Assembly (NCBI RefSeq): GCF_030269765.1
Contig: NZ_BSTX01000002.1
Span: 1,526,309-1,590,308 of the forward strand
DNA length: 64,000 bases
Direction of reading: 5' to 3'
DNA from: Actinorhabdospora filicis
Lineage (GTDB): Bacteria; Actinomycetota; Actinomycetes; Mycobacteriales; Micromonosporaceae
The notes below the pieces were generated by a model that worked only from the letters and a program-made list of their open reading frames with translations, searched no databases and was not told the DNA's origin. A program made the position numbers and the translations under genes. Numbering within the stretch: position 1 is the stretch's first letter; the number at the start of each line of letters is the position of its first letter. This document shows positions 41,688 through 50,430 of this stretch, in pieces.

Positions 41688-42749
41688 CTACCGGCCGGGT
41701 GTGACGGGACGCAGCGCGAGCATGGCGATGTCGTCGGCGGGCTCACCGGTGAAGTCGCGCAGGTCGTCCCAGACGCCCATGGTCAGGCGGGACAGCGGCG
41801 GGCGGCGGCCGACGAGGAAGGTCCGCAGCCGCCGTTCGAGGGGGTAGAAGCGCCCGAACGCGTCGCGGGACTCCAGGACGCCGTCGGTGCAGGCCAGGAG
41901 CACGTCGCCGGGCGCGAGCGGTGTCCGGACGGCCATCGGAGGCCCGGCGGCCAGGTCGCCGAGGCCCAGTGGCGGTGAGGGGTCGCCGCCGAGGCGCGCG
42001 ACGGATCCGCCGGTGAGCCGGAACGGGCTGGGGTGCCCGCACAGGACGACCTCGACCTCGCCGGGCGCGAATCCGATGAGGACGGCGGTGGCGAACAGCT
42101 CGGCGTCGCGCGCGGCGTTGTCGACGGTCATGCGGCGTTCGAGGCGCCCGGCGACGTCGGCGAGGGAGGGCAGGTCCAGCACGGCCTCGCGGAAGGTGCC
42201 CAGCAGCGCGGCCATCGTGGACACCGCCTCCAGGCCGTGTCCTTTGACGTCGCCGACGATGGCGCGCACGCCGTAGGGGGTGTCGCGGACGTCGTAGAGG
42301 TCGCCGCCGACCATCGCGCCGATCTGCGCCGAGCGGTAGAGGGCGGAGCACTCCACGTCGCCGACGCGGGCGGGCAGGCGCGGGAGGACGGCGTACTGGG
42401 CGGCCTCGGCGACGTTGCCGATGCGGGTGATGCGCCGGTCGTAGCGCCGGCGGCGCAGGGTGAGCAGGACGCTGGCCGCGCCGACCCCGGCGATGAGGGC
42501 GAGCTCGTTGCGGCCGCGCATGCCCATGCTGCAGGTGAAGTCGTCGAAGTGGTAGAGGACGGCCGCCTCGGCGGTGGCGGCCACGCCGTAGACGGTGGTG
42601 AGCATGGCGCTGCAGGCGATGGTGGCCAGCAGGGGCGCGAAGGCGGCCAGGAACACGAGGCTGACCTGGGGGAAGGCGCGTTCCAGGACCGCGCAGAGGA
42701 GCAGCGCGAACAGGGGCAGCCAGAGCAGCCACGGCGGGCGCGTGATCAC
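41688..42749 (-). CDS. PP2C/SpoIIE-type serine phosphatase with membrane domain
   Basis: 353 residues from GTG 42749. Several N-terminal hydrophobic helices (LLWLPLFALLLCAVLE, VFLAAFAPLLATIACSAML) precede a linker and a SpoIIE domain: GDVECSALYRSA, MVGGDLYDV, AIVGDVKGHGLEAVS, LLACTDGVLE and DDIAMLAL carry the metal-binding aspartates. Such phosphatases act on anti-anti-sigma factors or similar switches. It lacks a sensory PAS/GAF domain. No adjacent anti-sigma partner is visible. Confidence 0.9.
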   Translation of the reverse strand: MITRPPWLLWLPLFALLLCAVLERAFPQVSLVFLAAFAPLLATIACSAMLTTVYGVAATAEAAVLYHFDDFTCSMGMRGRNELALIAGVGAASVLLTLRRRRYDRRITRIGNVAEAAQYAVLPRLPARVGDVECSALYRSAQIGAMVGGDLYDVRDTPYGVRAIVGDVKGHGLEAVSTMAALLGTFREAVLDLPSLADVAGRLERRMTVDNAARDAELFATAVLIGFAPGEVEVVLCGHPSPFRLTGGSVARLGGDPSPPLGLGDLAAGPPMAVRTPLAPGDVLLACTDGVLESRDAFGRFYPLERRLRTFLVGRRPPLSRLTMGVWDDLRDFTGEPADDIAMLALRPVTPGR

Positions 42750-42801
42750 GCCCGGTGGCGAGTACGGCGCCGGGATGCGGTTCCCCACCGGTCCATTCAA
42801 T

Positions 42802-42833
42802 GCGAAAGCGCCCCCGGCCGGGGGCGCTTTCGC
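42802..42833 (-). terminator. Terminator downstream of pepN
   Basis: Perfect 14-bp stem (42802-42815 with 42820-42833) and 4-nt loop, 12 bp after the pepN stop. It separates pepN from the phosphatase gene on the same strand. Confidence 0.8.
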
Positions 42834-42844
42834 CTCAGGCCGCG

Positions 42845-45325
42845 TTAGGCGGCGTCGCGGACGGCGAGGGCGCGGCGCAGGTCGTCGGTGACGTCGGCGA
42901 CCGAGCGGCGCACCACCGGCGGGAGGTCCTCGCGGGTGAGGAACTTCTCGGCGAGGGCGAGGGTGGCGGGTTCGACGGCGTGCCGGGGGAAGGCGCTGCG
43001 GATGACGGGCCCGGCCGACTGGGGGGTGAGGTGCTCGTTGATGGTGAGGACGTCGGTGAAGTAGCGCTCGGTGTAGGGGTCGCAGACCTCGGCGTGGCCG
43101 GGCTGGTGGAAGCCGCGCGCGACGGCCTGGGCGAGGCGCCCGGAGGGCGCGCCCTCGGTGAGCAGCTTCCAGGCGGCGGCCTTGTCGGCGGGGGTGGTGA
43201 GGGCGGCGCGGGCGCGGGCGGCCCATTCGGCGCCCTTGGCGCTGGGGTCGTGGCGGGTCTCGGCGGCGATGGACTCCTCACCGGCGTGGCCGATGGCGGC
43301 CAGCCGCACCAGGACGCTCCAGCGCAGGTCGGGGCCGATGGGCAGGCCCTCGGGGACGCCGTCGCCGCGCAGCCACCCGGCGATGCGCGAGCCGTCGTCG
43401 GTCTCGATGAGCATCCGCGCGGCGGCCAGCTGCCGTCCGGTGCCGGGCGCGGCGGCGGCCAGGGCGGCGACGGCGGTGTCGCGGGCCGAGGCGAGCGCGG
43501 TCTCGTGGGCGGCGGGGGCGACGAACCGGTCGAGGAGGACGTTGGTGATGAAGGTGGACACGTCCTCGAAGAGGGAGACCTCGGTTTCGCCGGGCAGCGC
43601 GGCGGCGGCGAGGGCGAGGTAGTCGGCGGTGCTCATCTCGGCGTCCTTGACGGCGTCGGTGGCCGCCGACCAGATGAGGGCGCGGGCGAGAGAGTCGGCG
43701 ATGCCGGGCAGCAGACTCGGGAGCAGGGCGCGGCCGGTGTCGTCGAAGCGGACCTTGGCCCAGCTGAGGTCGCCGTCGTTGAGCAGGATCAGGCCCTCGG
43801 CGGCGCCTTCCAGGGCGGGGACGGGGGTGCGCTCGGTGGCCTCGACGTCGATTTCGGCGCGGTCGGCGGTGCCGTCGGCGCGGTGGACGGCGACGCCGAG
43901 CCGGTGCGGGCGCAGGGTCGGGTAGCGCTCGGGCGCGGTCTGGACGACGGTGACGGAGGTGTAGCGGCCGTCGGTGACGGTGGTCTCCGGGCGCAGGGTG
44001 TTGACCTGGGCGCGGCGCAGCCACAGCTCGGCCCAGGCGTCGAGGTCGTGCCCGGCGAAAGCGTCGAGGAAGTCGGCGAGGGAGGCGTTGCCGTAGGCGT
44101 GCCGCGCGAAGTAGCCGCGCAGTCCGGCCAGGAAGGCCTCGTCGCCGAGGCGGGCGGCGAGCTGGCGCAGGACGCCGGCGCCCTTGGCGTAGGAGATGCC
44201 GTCGAAGTTGGACAGGGCCGAGGCGGTGTCGGGGACGTCGTCGGGCGCCACGGGGTGGGTGGAGGAGCGCTGGTCGGCGGTGTAGCCCCAGGCCTTGCGG
44301 CCGACGGCGAAGCCGGTCCAGGCGCCGGTGAACTCGGTGGCCTCGGCGGCCACGCGCCAGCCCATGTACTCGGCGAAGGACTCGTTCAGCCAGATGTCGT
44401 CCCACCAGCGCAGGGTGACCAGGTCGCCGAACCACATGTGGGCCATCTCGTGGGCGATGATGACGGCCCGGTCCTGGCGCTCGGATTCGGTGACGGCGCC
44501 GCGGAAGAGCAGGTCCTCGCTGAAGGTGACGCAGCCGGGGTTCTCCACCGCGCCCCAGTTGAACTCGGGGACGAAGGCCTGGAAGTAGTGGTTCCCGAAG
44601 GGGTAGCGGGTGCCGAAGTTGGCGTGGTACCAGTCGAAGGAGGCCCTGGTGTGCCGCAGGATCTCCTCGGCGTCGGCGTCGAGGTATTCGGCCAGGGAGC
44701 GGCGGGCGGCGACACCGAGGCGGATGCCGTCGTGCTCGCCGAGGCGGGTCGCGTAGGGCCCGGCGACCAGGGTCATGAGGTAGGTGGACATGCGCTCGGT
44801 GTCGGCGAAGGCGCGGACGCCGTCCCAGTCGATGGGGGCGCCGTTGGCCCACACCGTCCACGCCTCGGGCGCGGCCACGCGCAGCGCGATGCGGGCCTTG
44901 AGGTCGGGCTGGTCGAAGCAGGCGAAGATCCTTCGCGCGTTGTCCATGCCGGACATGGCGTAGAGGTAGACCTCGCCGTCCTCGGGGTCGGTGAAGTGGT
45001 GGACGCCCTCGCCGCTGGTGGAGTAGGCCATGCGCGCCTCGACGACGAGCTCGTTGTCGGCGGCCAGGCCCTCCAGCGGGAGCCGCCCGTCGGTCACCGA
45101 CGCCGGGTCGAGCTCGGCGCCGTTGAGGCGGACGCGGGTGACCTCGGTGGCCAGCACGTCGGCGAAGGTCGCCGCGCCGGGTTCGGCGCAGCCGAAGCGG
45201 ACGGTGCTGGTGGAGGCGAATCCGGCGTCGAGGTCACCGGCGCCCAGGTCGAGGAGGATCTCGTAGGAGTCGACGGTGAGGAGTGAGGCTCGGGTGGCCG
45301 CTTCGTCGCGGGTCAGGCTTGGCAT
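42845..45325 (-). CDS. pepN: Aminopeptidase N (M1 family)
   Basis: 826 residues, normal for actinobacterial PepN. Exopeptidase motif GAVENPG, zinc motif HEMAH (292-296) followed by the third ligand in WLNESFAEY, and the ERAP1-like helical C-terminus with repeated Ala-rich helices. It removes N-terminal residues from peptides in the cytosol. It appears monocistronic: a terminator follows and a divergent or separate gene precedes. Confidence 0.95.
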   Translation of the reverse strand: MPSLTRDEAATRASLLTVDSYEILLDLGAGDLDAGFASTSTVRFGCAEPGAATFADVLATEVTRVRLNGAELDPASVTDGRLPLEGLAADNELVVEARMAYSTSGEGVHHFTDPEDGEVYLYAMSGMDNARRIFACFDQPDLKARIALRVAAPEAWTVWANGAPIDWDGVRAFADTERMSTYLMTLVAGPYATRLGEHDGIRLGVAARRSLAEYLDADAEEILRHTRASFDWYHANFGTRYPFGNHYFQAFVPEFNWGAVENPGCVTFSEDLLFRGAVTESERQDRAVIIAHEMAHMWFGDLVTLRWWDDIWLNESFAEYMGWRVAAEATEFTGAWTGFAVGRKAWGYTADQRSSTHPVAPDDVPDTASALSNFDGISYAKGAGVLRQLAARLGDEAFLAGLRGYFARHAYGNASLADFLDAFAGHDLDAWAELWLRRAQVNTLRPETTVTDGRYTSVTVVQTAPERYPTLRPHRLGVAVHRADGTADRAEIDVEATERTPVPALEGAAEGLILLNDGDLSWAKVRFDDTGRALLPSLLPGIADSLARALIWSAATDAVKDAEMSTADYLALAAAALPGETEVSLFEDVSTFITNVLLDRFVAPAAHETALASARDTAVAALAAAAPGTGRQLAAARMLIETDDGSRIAGWLRGDGVPEGLPIGPDLRWSVLVRLAAIGHAGEESIAAETRHDPSAKGAEWAARARAALTTPADKAAAWKLLTEGAPSGRLAQAVARGFHQPGHAEVCDPYTERYFTDVLTINEHLTPQSAGPVIRSAFPRHAVEPATLALAEKFLTREDLPPVVRRSVADVTDDLRRALAVRDAA

Positions 45326-45360
45326 GCCGACAAGCGTACGAAACGATCATCCAGGCGCGT

Positions 45361-46332
45361 CTATGTCTTTTCGCCACCGGCGAAAGTGCGGCGGTAGGCG
45401 GCCGGGGACACCCCGTAGCTCGCGCGCATGTGCTGCCGCAGGGAGGTGCCGCCGCCGAAGCCGACGCGGGCGGCGATCTGGTCCACGGCCAGGCCGGTGG
45501 TCTCCAGGAGGCCGCGGGCGGCGTCCAGGCGGCGGTCGGTCAGCCATTCCACGGGGCTCTGCCCGGTCTCCTCGCGGAAGCGGCGGGTAAAGGTGCGGCG
45601 GCTCATGCGCGCGTGGGCGGCCATCTCGGTGAGGCTCACCGGGCGGTCGAGGCGGGCCAGCAGCCACGCGCGGGTGGGCGAGGTCCCGTCGTCGCCGCCG
45701 GGCGGGACGGGCCGGTCGACGTACTGCGCCTGTCCCCCGTCGCGCCACGGGGGTGCCACGCAGGTGCGCGCGACGGCGTTGGCCACCGCGGCGCCGTGGT
45801 CACGGCGGATCATGTGCAGGCACAGGTCGAGCCCGGCGGCCGCGCCGGCGGAGGTGAGCACGTCGCCGTCGTCGGTGAACAGGACCCCGGCGTCGACGCG
45901 CACGCCCGGGAACAGCCGCTGGAAGTGCCCGGCGTGCCACCAGTGGGTGGTCGCCGTGCGCCCGTCGAGGTACCCGGCGGCGGCCAGGACGTAGGAGCCC
46001 AGGCAGATGGACGCCATCCGCGTCCCGGGCCGCACGAGGGCCAGCGCGGCGGCGACCTCCGGGGACAGCTCGCCGCGCTCGTAGACGGGGTCGCCGTCGG
46101 CGTAGGCGGCGGGGATGACGACGGTGTCGGCGGTGGCGAGGATGCCGGGGCCGTGCTCGGGGAGGATCGCGAAATCCTCGGTGGTGCGCACCGGCCCGTC
46201 GCCGATGCCGCAGGTGCGCACCCGGTAGAGCGGCTCGTCGTGGTCGTGCTCGGTGGCGCCGAAGACGCGCGAGGGGATGCTCAGCTCGAACGGGATGACA
46301 CCGTCGAGGGCGAGGACGGCGACTTCGTGCAT
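45361..46332 (-). CDS. GlxA family AraC-type transcriptional regulator
   Basis: 323 residues. The N-terminal DJ-1/PfpI-like domain (VAVLALDGVIPFELSIP, ICLGSYVLAAAGYLDGRTATTHW) precedes an AraC HTH (VSLTEMAAHARMSRRTFTRRFREETGQSPVEWL, QIAARVGFGGGTSLRQHMRASYGVSP). The nucleophile-elbow cysteine is present in ICLGS. It is divergent from the quinone oxidoreductase gene at 46403 and is its likely regulator. Confidence 0.92.
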   Translation of the reverse strand: MHEVAVLALDGVIPFELSIPSRVFGATEHDHDEPLYRVRTCGIGDGPVRTTEDFAILPEHGPGILATADTVVIPAAYADGDPVYERGELSPEVAAALALVRPGTRMASICLGSYVLAAAGYLDGRTATTHWWHAGHFQRLFPGVRVDAGVLFTDDGDVLTSAGAAAGLDLCLHMIRRDHGAAVANAVARTCVAPPWRDGGQAQYVDRPVPPGGDDGTSPTRAWLLARLDRPVSLTEMAAHARMSRRTFTRRFREETGQSPVEWLTDRRLDAARGLLETTGLAVDQIAARVGFGGGTSLRQHMRASYGVSPAAYRRTFAGGEKT

Positions 46333-46402
46333 GGCCCGATCCTGTCACAAGGTGGCCCCCGGGCCGTGTACGGCGTGCGGCCCTCTCGCGGAGGCTGGGC
46401 GC

Positions 46403-47302
46403 ATGACGGAAACGATGACGGCGGTGGACGCGGCGACCTTGACGACGGTGGAGCGCGAGCGCCCGGTCCCGGGGCCGGGTGAGGTCCTGGTGCGCGTGCA
46501 CGCCGCCGGGGTCAACCCCACCGACCTGCGGCTCGACGGCGAGGACGGCCCGGACGTGCCCGGCTTCGACGTGGCCGGCGTGGTGGCCGCGACCGGGGTG
46601 GGGGTGACGCTGCTGGAGCCGGGCGAGGCCGTCTTCGGGATGATCCGCTTCCCGGCGCCCGGACGCGCCTACGCGCAGTACGCCACCGCCCCCGCGCGGC
46701 ACCTGACGCGTCAGCCGCCCGGGCTGGGCCACGTCCGCGCCGCCGCGCTGCCCCTCGCCGGGCTGACGGCCTGGCAGGCCCTCCACGACACCGCCGGGGT
46801 CCGGCCCGGGCAGCGGGTCCTGGTGCACGCCGCCGCCGGTGGCGTCGGGCACCTGGCGGTGCAGATCGCCAAGGCCCTCGGCGCGCACGTGACGGGGACG
46901 GCCTCGCCCGGCAAGCACGCGTTCCTGCTCGGCCTGGGCGCCGATGAGGCCGTCGACTACGCGGGCGAACCGCCCGGCGGCTTCGACGTGGTCCTGGACG
47001 GCGTGCGCGGCCCGGACCCGGCGCGCTCGCTGCCGCTGATGCGCGACGGGGGCGTCCTGGTCTCCATCACCACACCCCTCACCGGCGAGCTGGCCGAGCG
47101 GGCCGCCGCGCGCGGGATCCGGGCGGTGACGATGCTCGTGGAGCCCGACCACACCGGGATGACGGTCCTGGCCGGCCTCGCCGAGGGCGGGATGCTGCGG
47201 CCGGAGCTGGACGCCGTCCTGCCCCTGGAGCGGGCCGCCGAGGCGCACGAGCGGATCGCCTCGGGCCGGACCAGGGGCAAGATCGTGCTCACGGTGCCCT
47301 GA
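46403..47302 (+). CDS. Quinone oxidoreductase-like NADP-dependent dehydrogenase
   Basis: 299 residues (MDR superfamily): GroES-like start (ERPVPGPGEVLVRVHAAGVNPTDLRL), Rossmann AAAGGVGHLAVQIAKALGAHV and a C-terminal AHERIASGRTRGKIVL. No zinc-binding cysteines are seen, consistent with the zinc-free QOR group that reduces quinones with NADPH. The divergent GlxA-type regulator and 14-bp convergent overlap with sigJ define its context. Confidence 0.9.
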   Translation: MTETMTAVDAATLTTVERERPVPGPGEVLVRVHAAGVNPTDLRLDGEDGPDVPGFDVAGVVAATGVGVTLLEPGEAVFGMIRFPAPGRAYAQYATAPARHLTRQPPGLGHVRAAALPLAGLTAWQALHDTAGVRPGQRVLVHAAAGGVGHLAVQIAKALGAHVTGTASPGKHAFLLGLGADEAVDYAGEPPGGFDVVLDGVRGPDPARSLPLMRDGGVLVSITTPLTGELAERAAARGIRAVTMLVEPDHTGMTVLAGLAEGGMLRPELDAVLPLERAAEAHERIASGRTRGKIVLTVP

Positions 47303-48170
47303 CGCCGCCGAGCTTGCCGGGGTTGGCGGTGGCCAGGATCCGCACGATGCGCCCGTCCCCGTCGACGTCGCACACGAAGGTCGCGTACGGCTCGCCGTCC
47401 AGGACGGCGAGCGCGCCGGGCTCGCCGTTGATCTCGGTGTAGACCACGACGGTCCCGGCGGGGATGTCGGGGGCGGTCTTGTGGAAGACGCGGGCGACCT
47501 TGTCGCCGCCGGTGATGGGCCGCAGGTTGCCCTTCACGCGCCCGCCGGTGTCGGTGACGACGGTGACGTCGGGGGCGAGGACCTCCAGCAGCGCGGCCAG
47601 GTCGCCGTTGAGGCTGGCGACCATGAACCGCTCGGTGGCCTCGCGACGGCGGGCGGTGTCGGCGCTGAAGCGCGGGCGGTGCTCGGTGACGTGGGCGCGG
47701 GCGCGGCGCACGAGCTGCCGGACGGTGGCCTCGGTGCGGTCGAGGGCCTCGCCGATCTCGGCGTGGCTGAACCCGAAGGCCTCGCGCAGGACGTAGGCGG
47801 CGCGCTCCAGCGGTGACAGCGACTCCAGCAGGACCAGCATGCCCAGCGAGACCGAGTCGCGCAGGGCGGCCAGGCGGCCGGGGTCGCCGTCGGCGAACGG
47901 GACGCCGTCGTCCTCGGTGGACGGCTCGGGCAGCCAGGAGCCGGTGTAGTCCTCGTGGCGGCTGGCGGCGCTGCGCAGGCGATCCAGGCTCAGGCGGGTG
48001 ACGATGGTGACGAGGAAGGCGCGCGGGCTGGTGATCTCCTCGGCCGCGGCGGCCTTCTCCCACTTGGGCCAGGCGTCCTGCACGATGTCCTCGGCGTCGG
48101 TGTGGCTGCCCAGCATGCGGTAGGCCACCGCCCGCAGGACCGGGCGGTGCTCCTCGAAGACGTCGATCAT
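47289..48170 (-). CDS. sigJ: ECF41 family sigma factor (SigJ-like) with SnoaL domain
   Basis: 293 residues. Sigma2 (VAYRMLGSHTDAEDIVQDAW) and sigma4 (LSPLERAAYVLREAFGFSHAEIGEALDRTEATVRQLVRRA) are followed by a SnoaL-like extension. ECF41 members carry DGGG- and NPDKL-like motifs in that extension that tune activity, and here they read DTGGRVKGN (near 207) and NPGKL (near 282). It is encoded 11 bp downstream of a flavin oxidoreductase, the usual ECF41 partner. There is no anti-sigma factor: the C-terminal domain does that job. Confidence 0.9.
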   Translation of the reverse strand: MIDVFEEHRPVLRAVAYRMLGSHTDAEDIVQDAWPKWEKAAAAEEITSPRAFLVTIVTRLSLDRLRSAASRHEDYTGSWLPEPSTEDDGVPFADGDPGRLAALRDSVSLGMLVLLESLSPLERAAYVLREAFGFSHAEIGEALDRTEATVRQLVRRARAHVTEHRPRFSADTARRREATERFMVASLNGDLAALLEVLAPDVTVVTDTGGRVKGNLRPITGGDKVARVFHKTAPDIPAGTVVVYTEINGEPGALAVLDGEPYATFVCDVDGDGRIVRILATANPGKLGGVRAP

Positions 48171-48181
48171 GGGGCCAGACC

Positions 48182-49315
48182 CTAGCGCGCGGTGACCGCC
48201 GGTCGCACCTTGCGGTGCGGGCCGTAGGGGCCGGGGTTGCGGTGGGCCCACAGTCCGCCGTTCAGCACCAGTTCCTTGTACCAGACGGCGACCTTGCCGC
48301 GCAGGACGGCGTTGCGGGGCGTCTCGTCCTCGGCGTGCACGAACTGGATGACGGCGTCCCTGCGGCCGAGGCTGACGCACTGGTGGATGTAGCGGTACGT
48401 GAAGGGCGCGTGGTCCTTGCCGAGCATCGCGGCCACGATCGCGTCGGCGACGTAGGGGCCCTGGAAGGCGCCGACGCGGCAGCCCATGGCCAGGACGCTG
48501 CCGTCGCGGCCGGTGACGGCGGCGGCGTCGCCGATGACGTACACGTCGGGGTGCGAGACCGAGCGCAGGTGGGCGTCGACGACGGCCAGGCCGCGCGCGT
48601 CGACGGTCAGCCCGGCCTCGGCGGCCAGGCTCCCGACGGCGAAGCCGCCGGCCCACACGCAGGCGTCGAAGGCGAGCTCGCCGTCGGCGAGGACCAGGCG
48701 CCCGGCCTCCACGGCGGTGACCTCGCCGCGCACGACCTCCACGCCGAGGCGGGCGAAGGCCTTGGCGATGTGCTTGCGGGCGCCCTCCGACAGCCACGCG
48801 CCGGGCTCGCCGCGGCTGACGAGCTTCACGGTCAGCGCGGGGTGGGTCTCGGCGAACTCGCAGGCGGCCTCGATGCCGGTGAGGCCGCCGCCGCACACGA
48901 TGACCGTGCCGGTCTCGGGGACGCGCGCGCCACCGGCCTCCAGGACCACCGCGTGCTCGGCGATGCCGGGGACGGCGGTGGTGTCGACGTGGCTGCCCAG
49001 GGCGTAGACGAGGGTGTCGTAGGGCAGGTCCTCCACGGCGTCGGCGGTGCTGACCGAGACGACCTTGGCGGCGGTGTCGACGGCGCGCGCCCAGCCGATC
49101 CGCAGCTCGGCCGCCGGGCCGCCGAACAGCCCGGCCAGGCCGGGCGCGTCCGGCTTTTGCCCGGCGGCGGCCTGGTGCAGGCGGGGGCGCTGGACGAAGT
49201 GGTCGCGGCCGTTGACCAGGGTCACCCGGACCTCGCCCGCGTCGACCTGCCGGGCCAGCCGCGTCGCCACGCCGAGACCCGCGTATCCGGCGCCCAGGAC
49301 GATGATGTTCCGCAT
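48182..49315 (-). CDS. NAD(P)/FAD-dependent oxidoreductase (ECF41 partner)
   Basis: 377 residues from ATG 49315, with GAGGAG 6 bp upstream; longer forms run into the promoter. GAGYAGLGVATRLARQ (FAD-binding), VCGGGLTGIEAA (NAD(P)H-binding) and VYVIGDAA near the C-terminus place it with NDH-2-like reductases. No redox-active CxxC is seen. It is first in an operon with sigJ. The preceding promoter matches ECF41 specificity, so it is the predicted target of SigJ. Confidence 0.9.
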   Translation of the reverse strand: MRNIIVLGAGYAGLGVATRLARQVDAGEVRVTLVNGRDHFVQRPRLHQAAAGQKPDAPGLAGLFGGPAAELRIGWARAVDTAAKVVSVSTADAVEDLPYDTLVYALGSHVDTTAVPGIAEHAVVLEAGGARVPETGTVIVCGGGLTGIEAACEFAETHPALTVKLVSRGEPGAWLSEGARKHIAKAFARLGVEVVRGEVTAVEAGRLVLADGELAFDACVWAGGFAVGSLAAEAGLTVDARGLAVVDAHLRSVSHPDVYVIGDAAAVTGRDGSVLAMGCRVGAFQGPYVADAIVAAMLGKDHAPFTYRYIHQCVSLGRRDAVIQFVHAEDETPRNAVLRGKVAVWYKELVLNGGLWAHRNPGPYGPHRKVRPAVTAR

Positions 49316-49352
49316 TGTCTTCTCCTCTTCGCTCATTCGCTTGCGGCAAGGA

Positions 49353-49380
49353 GACGGGGACCCGCCCGGATTTCGTGACA
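49353..49380 (-). promoter_or_regulatory. ECF41-type promoter
   Basis: On the minus strand TGTCACG (49380-49374) is followed after 17 bp by CGTC (49356-49353), close to the published ECF41 consensus TGTCACA/CGTC. The -10 lies 37 bp before the oxidoreductase ATG. This implies autoregulation by SigJ. Confidence 0.7.
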
Positions 49381-49414
49381 CGGCGGGCCGAACTTTTTTC
49401 GCGCCGGGGTGTTC

Positions 49415-50194
49415 CTACACGTCAGCGAGGGTGAACAGGCGCCCGTCGGCGGTCAGGCCGCCGTCGACCGGAAGGATCAGCCCGGTGATCCAGGACGCGT
49501 CGGGCGAGGCGAGGAAGGCCACCGCGGCGGCGATGTCCTCCGGCTCACCGGCGCGGGCCATGGGGTAGCGCTCGCCGACGGCGTCGATGATCTCGGGCTC
49601 CCAGGCGCGGGTGCGGATGGAGCCGGGGGCGACGAGGTTGACGCGGACGTGCCCGGGCAGGCCGCGCTCGCGGCGCATGCGCGGGGAGTACTCCACGGCC
49701 AGGTTCTGGGTGAGGCTCTGGAGCCCGGCCTTGGCCGCCGAGTAGGGGGCGTCGCCGAAGGCCTCCATGCCGTTGATGGAGCCGATGGTGACGACGTTGC
49801 CCACGGGTGAGGCCAGCAGGTGCGGGAAGGCGGCGCGCATGCAGCGCACGGCGCCCATGAGGGTGGCGTCCCAGCGGCGGGTCCAGTCCTCCTCGGCGAG
49901 CTCGTCGAAGAAGCCGTGCCCGGCCAGGCCGACGTTGTTGACCAGGACGTCGAGGCCGCCGGCGGCCGCCTCCGCCACGGCCCCGGCGACGCTCCCGGCG
50001 TCGGTGACGTCGCAGTGGAGGTAGTGAGCGCCCAGTTCGGCGGCGGTGGCGCGGCCGGCCCCGTCGTCGATCTCGCCGATGACGACCTCGGCGCCCTCGG
50101 CGATGAGGCGGGCGGTGATGGCGCGGCCGATGCCGCGTCCGCCGCCGGTGACGAATGCCCTGCGACCGGAGAATCGTGAGGAAAGTTCAGACAT
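49415..50194 (-). CDS. Short-chain dehydrogenase/reductase
   Basis: 259 residues from ATG 50194. Rossmann motif TGGGRGIG (about 16-23), NNVG motif, catalytic Ser in TIGSINGM and YSAAK (near 150), and a C-terminal GLILPVDGG typical of classical SDRs. The substrate is unknown. It is transcribed away from trpS, sharing an 87-bp intergenic region with the trpS leader. Confidence 0.92.
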   Translation of the reverse strand: MSELSSRFSGRRAFVTGGGRGIGRAITARLIAEGAEVVIGEIDDGAGRATAAELGAHYLHCDVTDAGSVAGAVAEAAAGGLDVLVNNVGLAGHGFFDELAEEDWTRRWDATLMGAVRCMRAAFPHLLASPVGNVVTIGSINGMEAFGDAPYSAAKAGLQSLTQNLAVEYSPRMRRERGLPGHVRVNLVAPGSIRTRAWEPEIIDAVGERYPMARAGEPEDIAAAVAFLASPDASWITGLILPVDGGLTADGRLFTLADV

Positions 50195-50281
50195 CGCTCC
50201 ACTGTAGAGAGATCGGGCACCTCGCGCGGGGAGACCGGCGTCACACAGATCGCCGTCGCGCGAGTGCGCTACGGTGAACAC

Positions 50282-50320
50282 ATGCGTCTCCGTGCGAACC
50301 TCGCCTGGTGGCCGTCCTAG
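50282..50320 (+). CDS. trpS leader peptide (tandem Trp codons)
   Basis: A 12-residue reading frame MRLRANLAWWPS with two adjacent TGG codons (50306-50311) ends at TAG 50318-50320, 110 bp before the trpS ATG. TACGGT at 50270-50275 sits at the distance of a -10 box from the ATG, so the leader is probably translated from a leaderless transcript. It forms the sensor of the attenuator at 50310-50372. Confidence 0.8.
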   Translation: MRLRANLAWWPS

Positions 50321-50372
50321 GACGGCCGCTCCCGACGCGTACACACATCCCGGGCCGTCCATCGCGACGGCC
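50310..50372 (+). promoter_or_regulatory. trpS transcription attenuator
   Basis: Four segments alternate: GGCCGTCC (50310-50317), GGACGGCC (50320-50327), GGCCGTCC (50353-50360) and GACGGCC (50366-50372). Pairs 1:2, 2:3 and 3:4 are each perfect over 7-8 bp. A ribosome stalled at the tandem Trp codons would mask segment 1 and favour the 2:3 antiterminator. Otherwise 3:4 forms. Confidence 0.75.
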
Positions 50373-50430
50373 TTCGGTGTCTCTCCGCCCGGCCCCGCGA
50401 TGGGGCCCGCGTCCTACAGGAGAAGACATC

